A stretch of DNA of 64,000 nt from Candidatus Nitrosocosmicus arcticus. GTDB taxonomy: Archaea > Thermoproteota > Nitrososphaeria > Nitrososphaerales > Nitrososphaeraceae. The DNA lies in contig NZ_ML675578.1 of assembly GCF_007826885.1 (NCBI RefSeq), forward strand, positions 186,001 to 250,000, in the 5' to 3' direction. This document shows positions 45,864-54,603 of the stretch, piece after piece. The position numbers were made by a program, and so were the translations under genes. How positions within the stretch are numbered: position 1 is the first letter of the stretch; each line of letters opens with the position of its first letter. The notes beneath the pieces were generated by a model. That model was not told where the DNA came from. It saw only the letters and a program-made list of their open reading frames with translations, and did not search any database.

Positions 45864-46715
45864 TTGACTTTGAATATAGGCTGCTCTGGATGGAGTTATG
45901 AAGGCTGGAAAGATAATTTTTATCCAAAGAAAATGGAAAATAAAGAATACTTATCCTATTACTCGAAATTTTTTAGATTTGTTGAAATCGATTCCACATA
46001 TTATCATATTCCTTCGAGATCTACAGTTAGAGGTTGGAAGGACAAAACACCTACAGATTTTAGATTTTCATTGAAATTTCCCAAGGTAATAACTCATGAG
46101 AAGAAATTAGAAGATGTGACAAAACCACTGTCTATATTATTCTATGCATTAGAACCACTAATTGATAAAACTCTAACATTATTAATACAACTTCCACCCT
46201 TTCTTTCAGAAAGCAAAGGCTTTAATCCTTTGCAAGACATGGTTCGACACCTAGATAAGAGATTCAGATATTCTCTAGAAGTGCGACATTCCTCATGGTT
46301 TATTGATAATGTATATGATTTTTTAAAAGAAAATAACATCTCATTAGTCTGGAGCGTAAGGGATGAATTGGAGCCTCCTTCAATTCTAACTTCTGATCAG
46401 GTTTACATCAGATTCATAGGCGATAGAAGCATTTCAGAGATGGACTTTGGTAAGATCGTAAAAAACAGAAGAAACGAGATGCTTGAATATGTAAAGCAGG
46501 TTAGAGATTTTCAGAATGAAAATTCAAGTATACGTGACGTATTAATAGCATTTAACAACCATTTTGCTGGCTTTGGTCCTCAATCCGTTAACGATTTTTT
46601 GAAACTGATGAATATGTCTGAAATAGATTGGAGGACCGAACTGGAAAGTTATGAAAACAATTCTAGTCGTTCCAATGGGAGATATCAGTCTAGTTTATCT
46701 GATTTCCCTAAATAG
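45864..46715 (+). CDS. DUF72 (YecE-like) TIM-barrel protein
   Basis: 283 residues from TTG: MTLNIGCSGWSYEGWKDNFY is the usual DUF72 opening. Other family marks are YYSKFFRFVEIDSTYYHIPS, FRFSLKFPKVITHEKKL, RYSLEVRHSSWF and the end region FNNHFAGFGPQSVNDF. The length matches the family. DUF72 proteins adopt a TIM-barrel fold with a conserved acidic and aromatic pocket; the reaction is unknown. It is monocistronic. Confidence 0.92.
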   Translation: MTLNIGCSGWSYEGWKDNFYPKKMENKEYLSYYSKFFRFVEIDSTYYHIPSRSTVRGWKDKTPTDFRFSLKFPKVITHEKKLEDVTKPLSILFYALEPLIDKTLTLLIQLPPFLSESKGFNPLQDMVRHLDKRFRYSLEVRHSSWFIDNVYDFLKENNISLVWSVRDELEPPSILTSDQVYIRFIGDRSISEMDFGKIVKNRRNEMLEYVKQVRDFQNENSSIRDVLIAFNNHFAGFGPQSVNDFLKLMNMSEIDWRTELESYENNSSRSNGRYQSSLSDFPK

Positions 46716-47144
46716 ACTTACTCCTTAATCAATTTCCGACAAATAAAACTATCATAATATTATTCTGCTCAATCTAAAAGTCATAATTAACAAAAGTTAC
46801 TATATTTGAAACTCAATTCTAGTTTTTATGACATTAAAAAGATTAAGATTAACCATTTTCTGTATGTATTTGATTAAAACTATTCTCAACCAAACAGTTC
46901 GAGAGAATAGATAAAATTTAACTATATGGGATTTAAAAAAATCAAAATGCAACAATAGCATAAATAATATTAAGAAATATTATATAATTCTAATATACTT
47001 TTGATCCCCTGTATACTTATTAGTCATCTTTATGTCCTATTCCTCATGACTAATCCTTATTTGCAAGAATGTCTTTTTGAGTCATTTACATTAAGCAAGA
47101 AGAAAGCAGGATGTTTTAGATGAGAATGGCAGGGGAGAGAAGAG
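46716..47144. other. Intergenic stretch ending in a duplicated regulatory block
   Basis: The last third (46988-47083) is the 96-bp block also found at 51944-52039. No other feature is supported. Confidence 0.45.
46988..47083 (+). promoter_or_regulatory. Conserved 96-bp upstream block, copy 1
   Basis: Identical to 51944-52039 except for one base, and lying exactly 62 bases before the start codon in both places. It contains a TATA-like TAATATACTTTT and an inverted repeat ATTAGTCAT (47019-47027) / ATGACTAAT (47046-47054) with an 18-base spacer. Its conservation exceeds that of the N-terminal coding parts, so it is likely a promoter and operator or a leader RNA. Confidence 0.7.
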
Positions 47145-47732
47145 ATGAACGATAACAAAAAGGCAATGAGAAAATTAAGACTGCAGGTACAAATGTCAGT
47201 TGATGGCTGTATCGCAGGACCCAACAATGAAATGGACTGGTTAGTTTGGGATGATGACTATTTAAAATACCTAAACGATATAACTGAATCAGTTGATACC
47301 ATCATTATGGGACGAAAAATGGTTAAAGGATTTATTCCATATTGGAGAGAAGTCGCGAACAAACCCGATGACCCCATGTATGAAATCGCTAAAAAAATGA
47401 TAGAAACACCAAAAATTGTTTTTACTAAATCATTGAACAAATCTGAGTGGCCAAATACTGAAATTGCAACAGGTGATCTCAAAGATGAAATTACAAAGTT
47501 AAAGAATCTAGATGGCAGAGATATCATAGTTTATGGTGGGATATCATTTGATTCCTCCTTGATTAAAGAAAAACTAATTGATGAATTTTATTTATTTATT
47601 AATCCTATTATATTGGGAAGCGGAAAAACTATCTTCAAAGACTTTAAAGAGATCCAAAAACTTACATTGATCGAATCAAAGGTGTTTGACTGCGGTTTAG
47701 TTTTGCTCCACTATGCGGTAAAGAAAAATTGA
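47145..47732 (+). CDS. Dihydrofolate-reductase-like (RibD C-terminal family) protein, paralogue 1
   Basis: 195 residues. KLRLQVQMSVDGCIAGPNNE and MDWLVWDDDY form the typical start, with SVDTIIMGRKMV as the NADPH-binding segment, and GRDIIVYGGISF and FYLFINPIILGSGKTIF in the C-terminal half. This is the RibD_C/DHFR-like fold whose members reduce pterins or related substrates with NADPH; the actual substrate of these stand-alone forms is unclear. A GGGGAGA ribosome-binding site precedes the ATG. It is a close paralogue of the gene at 52101, with a 187-bp identical stretch. Confidence 0.88.
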   Translation: MNDNKKAMRKLRLQVQMSVDGCIAGPNNEMDWLVWDDDYLKYLNDITESVDTIIMGRKMVKGFIPYWREVANKPDDPMYEIAKKMIETPKIVFTKSLNKSEWPNTEIATGDLKDEITKLKNLDGRDIIVYGGISFDSSLIKEKLIDEFYLFINPIILGSGKTIFKDFKEIQKLTLIESKVFDCGLVLLHYAVKKN

Positions 47733-47779
47733 AAAGTAAGATATCTTTTGATTTTACAATGTTATCTGCCAGGATTGCA

Positions 47780-47804
47780 CTCAAGCTTGAACCGTATCCC
47801 CACG
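47780..47804 (+). repeat. Repeat A copy 6
   Basis: CTCAAGCTTGAACCGTATCC then CCACG, lying about 50 bases after the stop of the reductase-like gene. Confidence 0.7.
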
Positions 47805-47854
47805 TGCTCGATTCAAGGAGAATAGTCTTTTGAAACACTCTCGATTTATTAACA

Positions 47855-47909
47855 TGCAATCGTCTTCGATGGAACCCACGTCCGAAAGACGTAGATTCGA
47901 ATCCCAAAT
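47855..47909 (+). repeat. tRNA-like repeat with small hairpin
   Basis: ACGTC-CGAAA-GACGT forms a 5-bp hairpin, followed by AGATTCGAATCCCAAATTTC and GTCTGG. The second part matches the tails of the repeats at 37756 and 10548. It looks like the 3' half of a tRNA without an acceptor partner. Confidence 0.45.
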
Positions 47910-48459
47910 TTCGTCTGGTTTTTTGTTGTTCAACTTATCAAGTTATTGTCCCTTAAGAAGAAAATATTATTTTACTTAGGTATAACAGATCGAATGTTTT
48001 TTTCATGGGAGTTTCCCTTATGCTTTACATGACTAGTTTATTCTAACATACAACAGGTTACCGTTAAGTATTATGCTTACCAAAATCTACCCCCCAAATT
48101 TAAAACAAATATGTAAATTCATAAATTAGATCCAATACTAAAATTACCAATTTCTAAATAGATTAAAATGGATTATGTTTTATAATGATTCTTTTTGGTA
48201 AGATGCAAGACAATGTAATCCTAATATAATGCGATAATACGGTAATTTGATCGAATGCTAGTTGTGATATGCATCCTAAGCCGCGTTCTTATTACCTTTC
48301 TGAAAAGTTTAAGTGTACTGATAAATATTAAAATGTGTCCTTTTTTTAGTAGTGAAAATGCACCAGAAACCACGGGGTCGATATTTTCATCCCAATCTCG
48401 TCTTTGAAATTAATCTATTACAACAAACGGAGTGAAAAAAAATTAGAATACTTCCTCAA
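47910..48459. other. Intergenic stretch
   Basis: AT-rich. A fragment at 48390-48410 (CATCCCAATCTCGTC) weakly echoes the repeat just described. No gene is supported. Confidence 0.35.
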
Positions 48460-49512
48460 GTGAAATTGGTTATGTATATTGATAGTAAGATAAGAAAAGA
48501 TTATCTTTTCATTGTAGCAGTTATATCGACTCTAATTTTATCGAGTATGACTGTGGTCAACGGCTTTACTAATCTTACATATGGTCAAACAAATGCTACC
48601 CAGGCCAATCCAACAAGCAATGTTACTACAAACCTGGTAAACATACAAGATATTCCATTACAAAAAGTCCGTGTTGGAGATATTGAAATGGCATACAAGA
48701 TGTTTGGTAAGGGTGACCCCATTATACTTCATAATGGTGCTAATTATGGCATGGATGCATGGGACCCAGCCCTTCTTACTCGTCTAGCGTCAAATCACAC
48801 AGTAATTATATTTGATAGTCGTGGAATAGGAAATACTGCATCGGGTTTCGAACCATATTCAATACAGTTACTTGGTAATGATACTGCTGGTTTAATGGAT
48901 GCTTTGGAAATCCCAGAGGCAAACGTTCTTGGATATTCTATGGGTTCTTACATAACTCAACAATTTGCAATCACGCATCCTGATAAGGTTAGTAGTATTA
49001 TGCTAATTGCTGGAACGTGTGGTGGAAAAGATCATGTACCTCCATCAGATGAGTTTATCCAATTACAAGAGGGTATTTTAAATAAATCTCTAAATAATAT
49101 ACCTCTTTCTCAGGATGAAATGAAGTCTCTTGTAAATGCCTCAGAAGGATCAGGATGGATAAAACTGCATCCTGAATCTCTTGATCTTCCAGAAAACATG
49201 ACATTCCAACAAATGAAACCTGGACTTTCATCTGAAGCAATGAACAATCAGTATAAAGGTGCAAAGGCTTGGGTGGCTTCCGACTGGAATGGTGCCTGTG
49301 ACGACCTTGCAAAGATAGACAAACCCATGCTGGTCATAGCAGGTACAGACGATAATGAATTAGTGCCTCATGAAAGTTCTTTGGTCATTGCAAGTAAAGT
49401 TCCAGGAGCATGGCTAGTACATATAAAAGACGCTGGTCATGCTATTATGAATCAATATCCAGATGAAGTTGGTATGGTATTGCAAACATTCCTATCTACT
49501 ATAAAACAATAG
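48460..49512 (+). CDS. Secreted alpha/beta-hydrolase, tandem paralogue 1
   Basis: 350 residues from GTG (ATG at 48472 also possible). The N-terminal signal (FIVAVISTLILSSMTVVNGF) is followed by a Ser/Thr/Asn linker and an alpha/beta-hydrolase domain: HNGANYGMDAWDPALL, then FDSRGIGNT, nucleophile elbow GYSMGS, acid in GTDDNELVP and histidine in DAGHAIMN. The catalytic triad is complete. It is probably an extracellular esterase or lipase-like enzyme. Its neighbour at 49775 is about 70% similar by eye. The pair arose by a tandem duplication that also copied the tRNA-like 3' flank. Confidence 0.85.
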   Translation: MKLVMYIDSKIRKDYLFIVAVISTLILSSMTVVNGFTNLTYGQTNATQANPTSNVTTNLVNIQDIPLQKVRVGDIEMAYKMFGKGDPIILHNGANYGMDAWDPALLTRLASNHTVIIFDSRGIGNTASGFEPYSIQLLGNDTAGLMDALEIPEANVLGYSMGSYITQQFAITHPDKVSSIMLIAGTCGGKDHVPPSDEFIQLQEGILNKSLNNIPLSQDEMKSLVNASEGSGWIKLHPESLDLPENMTFQQMKPGLSSEAMNNQYKGAKAWVASDWNGACDDLAKIDKPMLVIAGTDDNELVPHESSLVIASKVPGAWLVHIKDAGHAIMNQYPDEVGMVLQTFLSTIKQ

Positions 49513-49587
49513 GTGACCAAGCAGGAAAGAAGAATTCAATATTAATTTTATATGCAACGTAGGTATGTGGGATCGAAACAATCTCAA

Positions 49588-49715
49588 AAAAAGTGCGAAG
49601 TGCGGGATTTGAACCCACTTACTATTATTAGAGTTCAATCCCATTGATTATTGAGGGAGAAAGAGAACCCTTAATTCTGAGTCCTAGAGTTATACGCCAT
49701 TAGATGTGCCTCCTC
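49588..49715 (-). pseudogene. Decayed tRNA-Leu(CAG)-like gene
   Basis: On the minus strand GACTCAGAAT forms a CAG anticodon-loop context, as in archaeal tRNA-Leu. GTGGGTTCAAATCCCGC is a complete T-arm, ACTTCGCA a 3' acceptor strand, and a run of seven T follows as a terminator. A matching GCGAAGT 5' acceptor strand is not present, the anticodon stem pairs poorly and about 50 extra bases separate the anticodon and T arms. A TATA-like TATATAAAG stands upstream at about 49752-49760. It is most likely a tRNA remnant; an unusual intron-containing tRNA is less likely. Confidence 0.42.
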
Positions 49716-49774
49716 CCATTAAATTAAGTCCTCATGCAAATAGCCCCCCTCTTTATATACCCAATTGAGTTAGT

Positions 49775-50812
49775 GTGTTAGTGTATAACGATATACAGAT
49801 AAGAAAAGATTATCTTTTCATTGTAGTATTTATATCAACTTTAATTTTCTCAAGTACAACTTTGATCAACGGTTTTACTAATGTTGTGTATGGTCAAACA
49901 AATGTTACCCAGACCAATTCAAGCAATACTACCAATTTGGTAAATACCCAAGACATCCCATTAGAAAAAGTCCGTGTTGGAGATATTGAAATGGCGTATA
50001 AAATGTTTGGCAAGGGTGATCCTTTGATACTTCATAATGGTGCTTCTGATAATATGGATGCATGGGACCCAGCCCTTTTAAGTAGACTAGCGTCAAATAA
50101 CACTGTAATTGTGTTTGATAGTCGTGGAATAGGAAATACAACTGTTGGTACTGAACCATATTCTATAAAGTTACTTGCAAATGATACTGCTGGTTTAATG
50201 GACGCTTTGAAGATACAACAAGCAAATGTTTTAGGATATTCTTTAGGTACATTTACAACTCAACAATTTGCAATCACGCATCCTGATAAGGTTAGTAGTA
50301 TTACGTTAATTGCAGGATCATGCGGTGGTAAAGATGGGATACCTAAACCACCCGAGTTTTTAAAATTGCAAAAAGATATTGCAAACAAAACTCAAAATAA
50401 TATAACCGTTCCTCAAGAAGATTTCAAAGCTCTTGTAACCGCATCATTAGGATCAGGATGGGTAAAGCTGCATCCTGAATCTGCAAAGATTCCAGAAAAC
50501 AGTTCCCTATTAGGGTCAAAGCCCGGTCTTTCCGCTGAAGCATTGAACAATCAGGCAGATGCTGGATGGGGTTGGGAGGCTCAGAACTGGAGCGGTGTCT
50601 GTGACGACCTCGCAAAGATAGACAAGCCTCTGTTGGTCATAACAGGTACAGATGATAACCAGTACAATCCTCATCAGAATGCTTTAGTCATTGCAAGTAA
50701 AGTTCCAGGAGCCTGGCTAGTACAGATAAAAGACGCTGGTCATGCCGTTCCAAATCAATATCCAGAGGAAGTCGGTAAAATAATAGAAACATTCTTGTCG
50801 ACTGTAAAATAG
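49775..50812 (+). CDS. Secreted alpha/beta-hydrolase, tandem paralogue 2
   Basis: 345 residues from GTG. It has the same layout as the gene at 48460: signal peptide (FIVVFISTLIFSSTTLINGF), linker, then HNGASDNMDAWDPALL, nucleophile elbow GYSLGT, GTDDNQYNP and DAGHAVPN. The catalytic triad is complete. A TATA box (CTTTATATAC at 49751-49760) lies about 20 bases before the start. Compared with the first copy, most changes are in the lid region (about residues 200-270), suggesting different substrates. Confidence 0.85.
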   Translation: MLVYNDIQIRKDYLFIVVFISTLIFSSTTLINGFTNVVYGQTNVTQTNSSNTTNLVNTQDIPLEKVRVGDIEMAYKMFGKGDPLILHNGASDNMDAWDPALLSRLASNNTVIVFDSRGIGNTTVGTEPYSIKLLANDTAGLMDALKIQQANVLGYSLGTFTTQQFAITHPDKVSSITLIAGSCGGKDGIPKPPEFLKLQKDIANKTQNNITVPQEDFKALVTASLGSGWVKLHPESAKIPENSSLLGSKPGLSAEALNNQADAGWGWEAQNWSGVCDDLAKIDKPLLVITGTDDNQYNPHQNALVIASKVPGAWLVQIKDAGHAVPNQYPEEVGKIIETFLSTVK

Positions 50813-50868
50813 TGGGAGACCAAGCGGAAAGAAGAATCCGATATTAATTTTGTACGCAATATAGACAA

Positions 50869-50925
50869 GCGGGTTCAAATCAATCATAAAAAAGTGCGAA
50901 GTGCGGGATTTGGATCCTTCTCTAT
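50869..50925 (-). other. tRNA-Leu-like 3' fragment, duplicated copy
   Basis: On the minus strand GGATCCAAATCCCGCACTTC and GCACTTTTTT repeat the 3' end of the tRNA-like sequence at 49588, without the 5' part. It follows hydrolase copy 2 exactly as the other follows copy 1, so it came along in the tandem duplication. Confidence 0.5.
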
Positions 50926-50949
50926 TGGTTAGTGTCAAAATTAACTTTG

Positions 50950-50982
50950 GATTCTATTCAATCTTGAACCGTATCCCCACGC
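50950..50982 (+). repeat. Repeat A copy 7, full-length form
   Basis: GATTCTATTCAATC then TTGAACCGTATCCCCACG. The left flank matches copies 2 and 4. Confidence 0.75.
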
Positions 50983-51497
50983 GCCCAAACCAGTGATCCC
51001 TTTCATGGCGATATTCTCTATTCTAAAGCCATGTCATAATATACAATGCCCTTCAGGGATCCACAAAATAGATCAAATAAAGAAACTTGTGTCGATAGAG
51101 AGGCTATTATGAGCCAGTTCCGTGTTTGGCCTTTCCTCTCTACCATAATAATGACCTTCGGTGAACGGAACAGAAACCCGGGTCATCCTTTCAAATACTA
51201 TTTTATCAACGTTTTATTTAAACAATGATTATCAATATTCTGTAAATCTTCTTGACTTCTACGGATAAGCTCCATTTTGTATATAGGCTCTCTCAAAACC
51301 GTGTCCAATTCTACTCGAAAATCAACACAATATTTCAGACCCCAATTTTGTGACTATCACAAAAATTTAAATTTAGTAGTGGTAGATATTTTTGGAGAAT
51401 AAAGAGAATTCAAATAGGTATTATAGAAATAGAAAATTATTAATGAATAAGTGTTAAATTAATCAAAAGAGAACTTTGATTGTTTCTTTTTATAGAG
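50983..51497. other. Intergenic stretch
   Basis: Two overlapping frames of about 35-60 codons near 51046-51230 have no start context or family. Nothing else is seen. Confidence 0.35.
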
Positions 51498-51653
51498 TTA
51501 TTCTTTCTCACCCTCTTCCTTTTCCAGGATTTCCTTTTTGATTGATTTTAATATTTTCTTATCCTTTTCTTCTGGAGTATTTTCGGATATTCCCACTATA
51601 TTTGATTCCTCATACGCAAATTCATTTTCTCCGCTGTCATTAATCGACGACAT
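51498..51653 (-). CDS. Small acidic, highly charged protein
   Basis: 51 residues: MSSINDSGENEFAYEESNIV, then SENTPEEKDKKILKSIKKEI and LEKEEGEKE. The composition (Glu, Lys, Asp, Ser) and a predicted C-terminal helix suggest a soluble cytoplasmic protein. Clean ATG start; no family is recognised. Such short acidic proteins occur often in Nitrososphaerales genomes. Confidence 0.58.
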   Translation of the reverse strand: MSSINDSGENEFAYEESNIVGISENTPEEKDKKILKSIKKEILEKEEGEKE

Positions 51654-51737
51654 ATTAGTAACTTTTATACAAAAAAGGTTAACTATCTGTTTCTTTATTT
51701 TCTTGAAACAGAGAAGTCATCACTTTACTGAGATTAT

Positions 51738-51763
51738 ACAACCTTGAATCGTATCCCCACGGA
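51738..51763 (+). repeat. Repeat A copy 8
   Basis: ACAACCTTGAATCGTATCCC then CACGGA. It lies 85 bases upstream of the small acidic gene, in the opposite direction. Confidence 0.72.
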
Positions 51764-51943
51764 CATATTCAAGCAAATATAAGATATTCAGTAATTGGCT
51801 AGAGTTCTACTCTGGTTTATTCTTGACCACCTAGAGATTACAAATCTGACGCATTTCGTAGTTTCAAAGAATTGACATTGAGTATAAGTATTCAGAGATC
51901 AAGATGCAACAATATATAAAGAAAATTAAGGAATAATCTACAC

Positions 51944-52039
51944 TTCTAATATACTTTTGATCCCCTGTATACTTATTAGTCATCTTTATTTCCTATTCCT
52001 CATGACTAATCCTTATTTGCAAGAATGTCTTTTTGAGTC
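51944..52039 (+). promoter_or_regulatory. Conserved 96-bp upstream block, copy 2
   Basis: Differs by one base from 46988-47083 and is placed identically, 62 bases before its start codon. Inverted repeat arms ATTAGTCAT at 51975-51983 and ATGACTAAT at 52002-52010. Confidence 0.7.
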
Positions 52040-52100
52040 GATGAAAATAATCAGAAGGAGAAAGCAAGATCTTCTAAATGAAAATAGTCGGCGAGTATAG

Positions 52101-52694
52101 ATGAATAATAATAATAAAGTAATGAGAAAATTAAAACTGCAGGTACAAATGTCCATAGATGGTTGCATAGCAGGACCAAATAATGAAATGGACTGGATGG
52201 TCTTTTATGGGGATGAAAAACTCAAAGAATATGAAAACAGGTTGCACGAGCCAGTTGATACCATTCTTCTGGGAAGAAAAATGACCAATGAATTTGTTTC
52301 CTATTGGTCTAATGTGATGAACAAACCTGAAGACCCTGAATATGCATTCGCTAAAAAAATGATAGAAACACCAAAAATTGTTTTTACTAAATCATTGAAC
52401 AAATCTGAGTGGCCAAATACTGAAATTGCAACAGGTGATCTCAAAGATGAAATTACAAAGTTAAAGAATCTAGATGGCAGAGATATCATAGTTTATGGTG
52501 GGATATCATTTGATTCCTCCTTGATTAAAGAAAACTTAATCGATGAATTTTATTTGTTTATTAATCCTGTAACAATTGGGAATGGAAAGACCATATTTAA
52601 GGACCTAAAAGAGATCCGTAAGTTCACCCTTATTGAGTCAATAGCGTTTGACTCTGGAATAGTTTTGCTCCACTATGAGGTAAAGAAAAATTGA
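52101..52694 (+). CDS. Dihydrofolate-reductase-like (RibD C-terminal family) protein, paralogue 2
   Basis: 197 residues with the same motifs as the gene at 47145 (MSIDGCIAGPNNEMDWMVFY, then PVDTILLGRKMTNEFVSYW). Residues 83-144 are encoded by DNA identical to the paralogue (52348-52534), whereas the first 80 and last 50 codons have diverged clearly. This uneven identity points to recent gene conversion. The two proteins probably share cofactor use and differ in substrate pocket. Confidence 0.88.
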   Translation: MNNNNKVMRKLKLQVQMSIDGCIAGPNNEMDWMVFYGDEKLKEYENRLHEPVDTILLGRKMTNEFVSYWSNVMNKPEDPEYAFAKKMIETPKIVFTKSLNKSEWPNTEIATGDLKDEITKLKNLDGRDIIVYGGISFDSSLIKENLIDEFYLFINPVTIGNGKTIFKDLKEIRKFTLIESIAFDSGIVLLHYEVKKN

Positions 52695-53225
52695 CAGCAG
52701 GATACATGAATAAATGAATAAAAAAATCCGTTGGTTATTTTTTGTATATTAATTCTTTTTGAGAGTACCGACAATTATGAAATCCTTCCATAAGAATAAA
52801 GAATTAATACTGTTTCAAAATATTTGAGATCATATTAAACATTGATATTATTTATTGGAACACGATACTTGTATTAAACTAAAACTATCTTGTAGCGGTA
52901 TATTGTAGCACCACAAGTAGAAAATGTATTTATACATTGCAAATTTCCTGTACATGAAATACTTAAAGTCCAATATTTTTGAATATGACTCCCAGGGTTT
53001 TTTTGTATATGACTCCATTTAATACGACTCCAGGTAAAGATACCGGTCCCAACTAAATTCTAACGCACTTATCCCTCCAAAGTCTTTTTTTCTTAATTTC
53101 AATCTATATGTATTCTAAATTCAGATTACCAAAATGTCTAGATTCAAGAGTGTTTGATTACGATAATTTGGTGGGATTTTAGTGAAGGCTATTAATCATG
53201 AAGTCTTTAAAGTAACTGGGAATTC
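52695..53225. other. Intergenic stretch with short direct repeats
   Basis: ATATGACTCC occurs at about 52983 and 53005 with a variant (ATACGACTCC) at 53021. No gene is supported. Confidence 0.35.
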
Positions 53226-53588
53226 ATGACTGATTATGAGTTTTATGAAGATGTGACAGTATCTTGTGAAAAGTGTGGTAAGAATGACAAAGCCTATTTA
53301 TGGTTTGATAAAAAAGAGCAGGTGTATTTGATTAGTTGTGATAAATGTGGTGTAAATGAGAAATCGGTGGGGGCGGCGCAGGCTGCTAAGAACAAACAGA
53401 TGTTCTGTTGTGAAGGTTTTAAAGATTTCTTAAATCAAGAATTATATATTGATGAAAATCCAAGAGTGTTTGAGGTTATGGGAAAATTTTTCTACTATTT
53501 TGAAAATAGTCCTAATCCAGTTGTTGAACAGATAAAGTTTTGTCCTTTCTGTGGAATTAAATTGGATCTGGTTGGGATGGCGGGATAA
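53226..53588 (+). CDS. Double zinc-ribbon protein
   Basis: 120 residues. The first ribbon is CEKCGKND...SCDKCGVNE (two CxxC pairs). The second is the C-terminal FCCEGF and FCPFCGIKL pair around a helical insert. The second part is shared with the small proteins at 62101 and 58498 (FCCE-like start and CPFCG/CPYCG end), so this is a local family. A structural zinc role is certain by motif. The cellular function is unknown; nucleic-acid or protein binding is possible. Confidence 0.72.
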   Translation: MTDYEFYEDVTVSCEKCGKNDKAYLWFDKKEQVYLISCDKCGVNEKSVGAAQAAKNKQMFCCEGFKDFLNQELYIDENPRVFEVMGKFFYYFENSPNPVVEQIKFCPFCGIKLDLVGMAG

Positions 53589-53993
53589 CTGGCTGATAAA
53601 ATTTATGTTTTAAACAATATCTCGAATCGTTTGGAGTTTTGAGTATGAAGATGATAGCCCATAACTCTTGATATTTGACGGTGGTTTTTATCCATCGCCC
53701 CCCACCACTTTTTTTGTTGTATTGAGATTGTTTAAGTTAGATTTGTATTATCTCTAATCGTGACCTGTTAGTTTCCAGAATTGCACTACCCCATTAGTTG
53801 TTCAGACATGCAATTGACTTACTATCTATTGTCTGGGCTTGTGATTCTGTTTATGACATTTCTCTAATTTCATCCTCAATATAATCATTCTTGCTCGCAA
53901 TCAGATAAAGGATATATCTTTGACTGTATTCGGTCTCCTAGGAGATCGGCAGTTTTACATATTTTATCAATAATTATTTGTGTCACTGGGGCG
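53589..53993. other. Intergenic stretch
   Basis: A pair of convergent genes ends here. GTCTCCTAGGAGATCGGC near 53931 contains a small palindrome (TCTCCTAGGAGA). No gene. Confidence 0.35.
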
Positions 53994-54377
53994 TTACATA
54001 GAATAACAAAGTTCATGTACGTATCTTTGTAATTCTTTTAGTTTTACGGGCTTGTGCAAAACCTCTGATATTCGTGCTTCTTTAAAATCATCGTTATTGA
54101 GATATTCGTCATCAAAAAATCCAGTAATAAGGAGAATTTTTACAGTTGAACTATTATATCTTATTTTTTTAGCAAGATCGATCCCGTTCAGATTAGGCAT
54201 TTTTAGGTCTGCAATTACTAACCAATACTCTCGAGGATTCTCGTTAAAATACTTCAGTGCTAATAACGGATCGGTAAAAGACACAGTATTAAACCCAGAT
54301 CTTTTTAACAACTCCCCAAAAATATATGCGAGTTCCTCATCATCGTCCACCACCATCACTATCGGGGGTGTGGACAT
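53994..54377 (-). CDS. Single-domain response regulator
   Basis: 127 residues. MVVDDDEELAYIFGELLKRS holds the acidic pocket, WLVIADLKMPN the phospho-accepting D57, LLITGFF the conserved Thr, and LHKPVKL the Lys. There is no output domain. It lies divergently next to the large histidine kinase at 54604, its probable partner. The arrangement mirrors the pair at 33034/35629, indicating duplication of a whole kinase-regulator module. Confidence 0.92.
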   Translation of the reverse strand: MSTPPIVMVVDDDEELAYIFGELLKRSGFNTVSFTDPLLALKYFNENPREYWLVIADLKMPNLNGIDLAKKIRYNSSTVKILLITGFFDDEYLNNDDFKEARISEVLHKPVKLKELQRYVHELCYSM

Positions 54378-54603
54378 AATCAGTTTTAGTGTCCATAGTA
54401 TTTAAGTATAATAACTGTTTACTAATCGCCTTATTTATGGTAAAACTACCTATTAATTCAGTATCAAAAAAAAAGCACGGGAATTCTAATCAGACATTTC
54501 TATTCATTTCATGCGATGTAGGTGCGATCATATTCAATTTTTAATCCGCACGGAGCAAAACCATATGTACATTATATTATGAATTATGCAATTACGATAG
54601 TAA

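Noticed and set aside
46142-46339. Minus-strand frame inside the DUF72 gene
   Set aside because: Shadow of a well-conserved gene.
47258-47527. Minus-strand frames conserved in both reductase paralogues (also 52301-52489)
   Set aside because: Their conservation is explained by the identical conversion tract on the coding strand.
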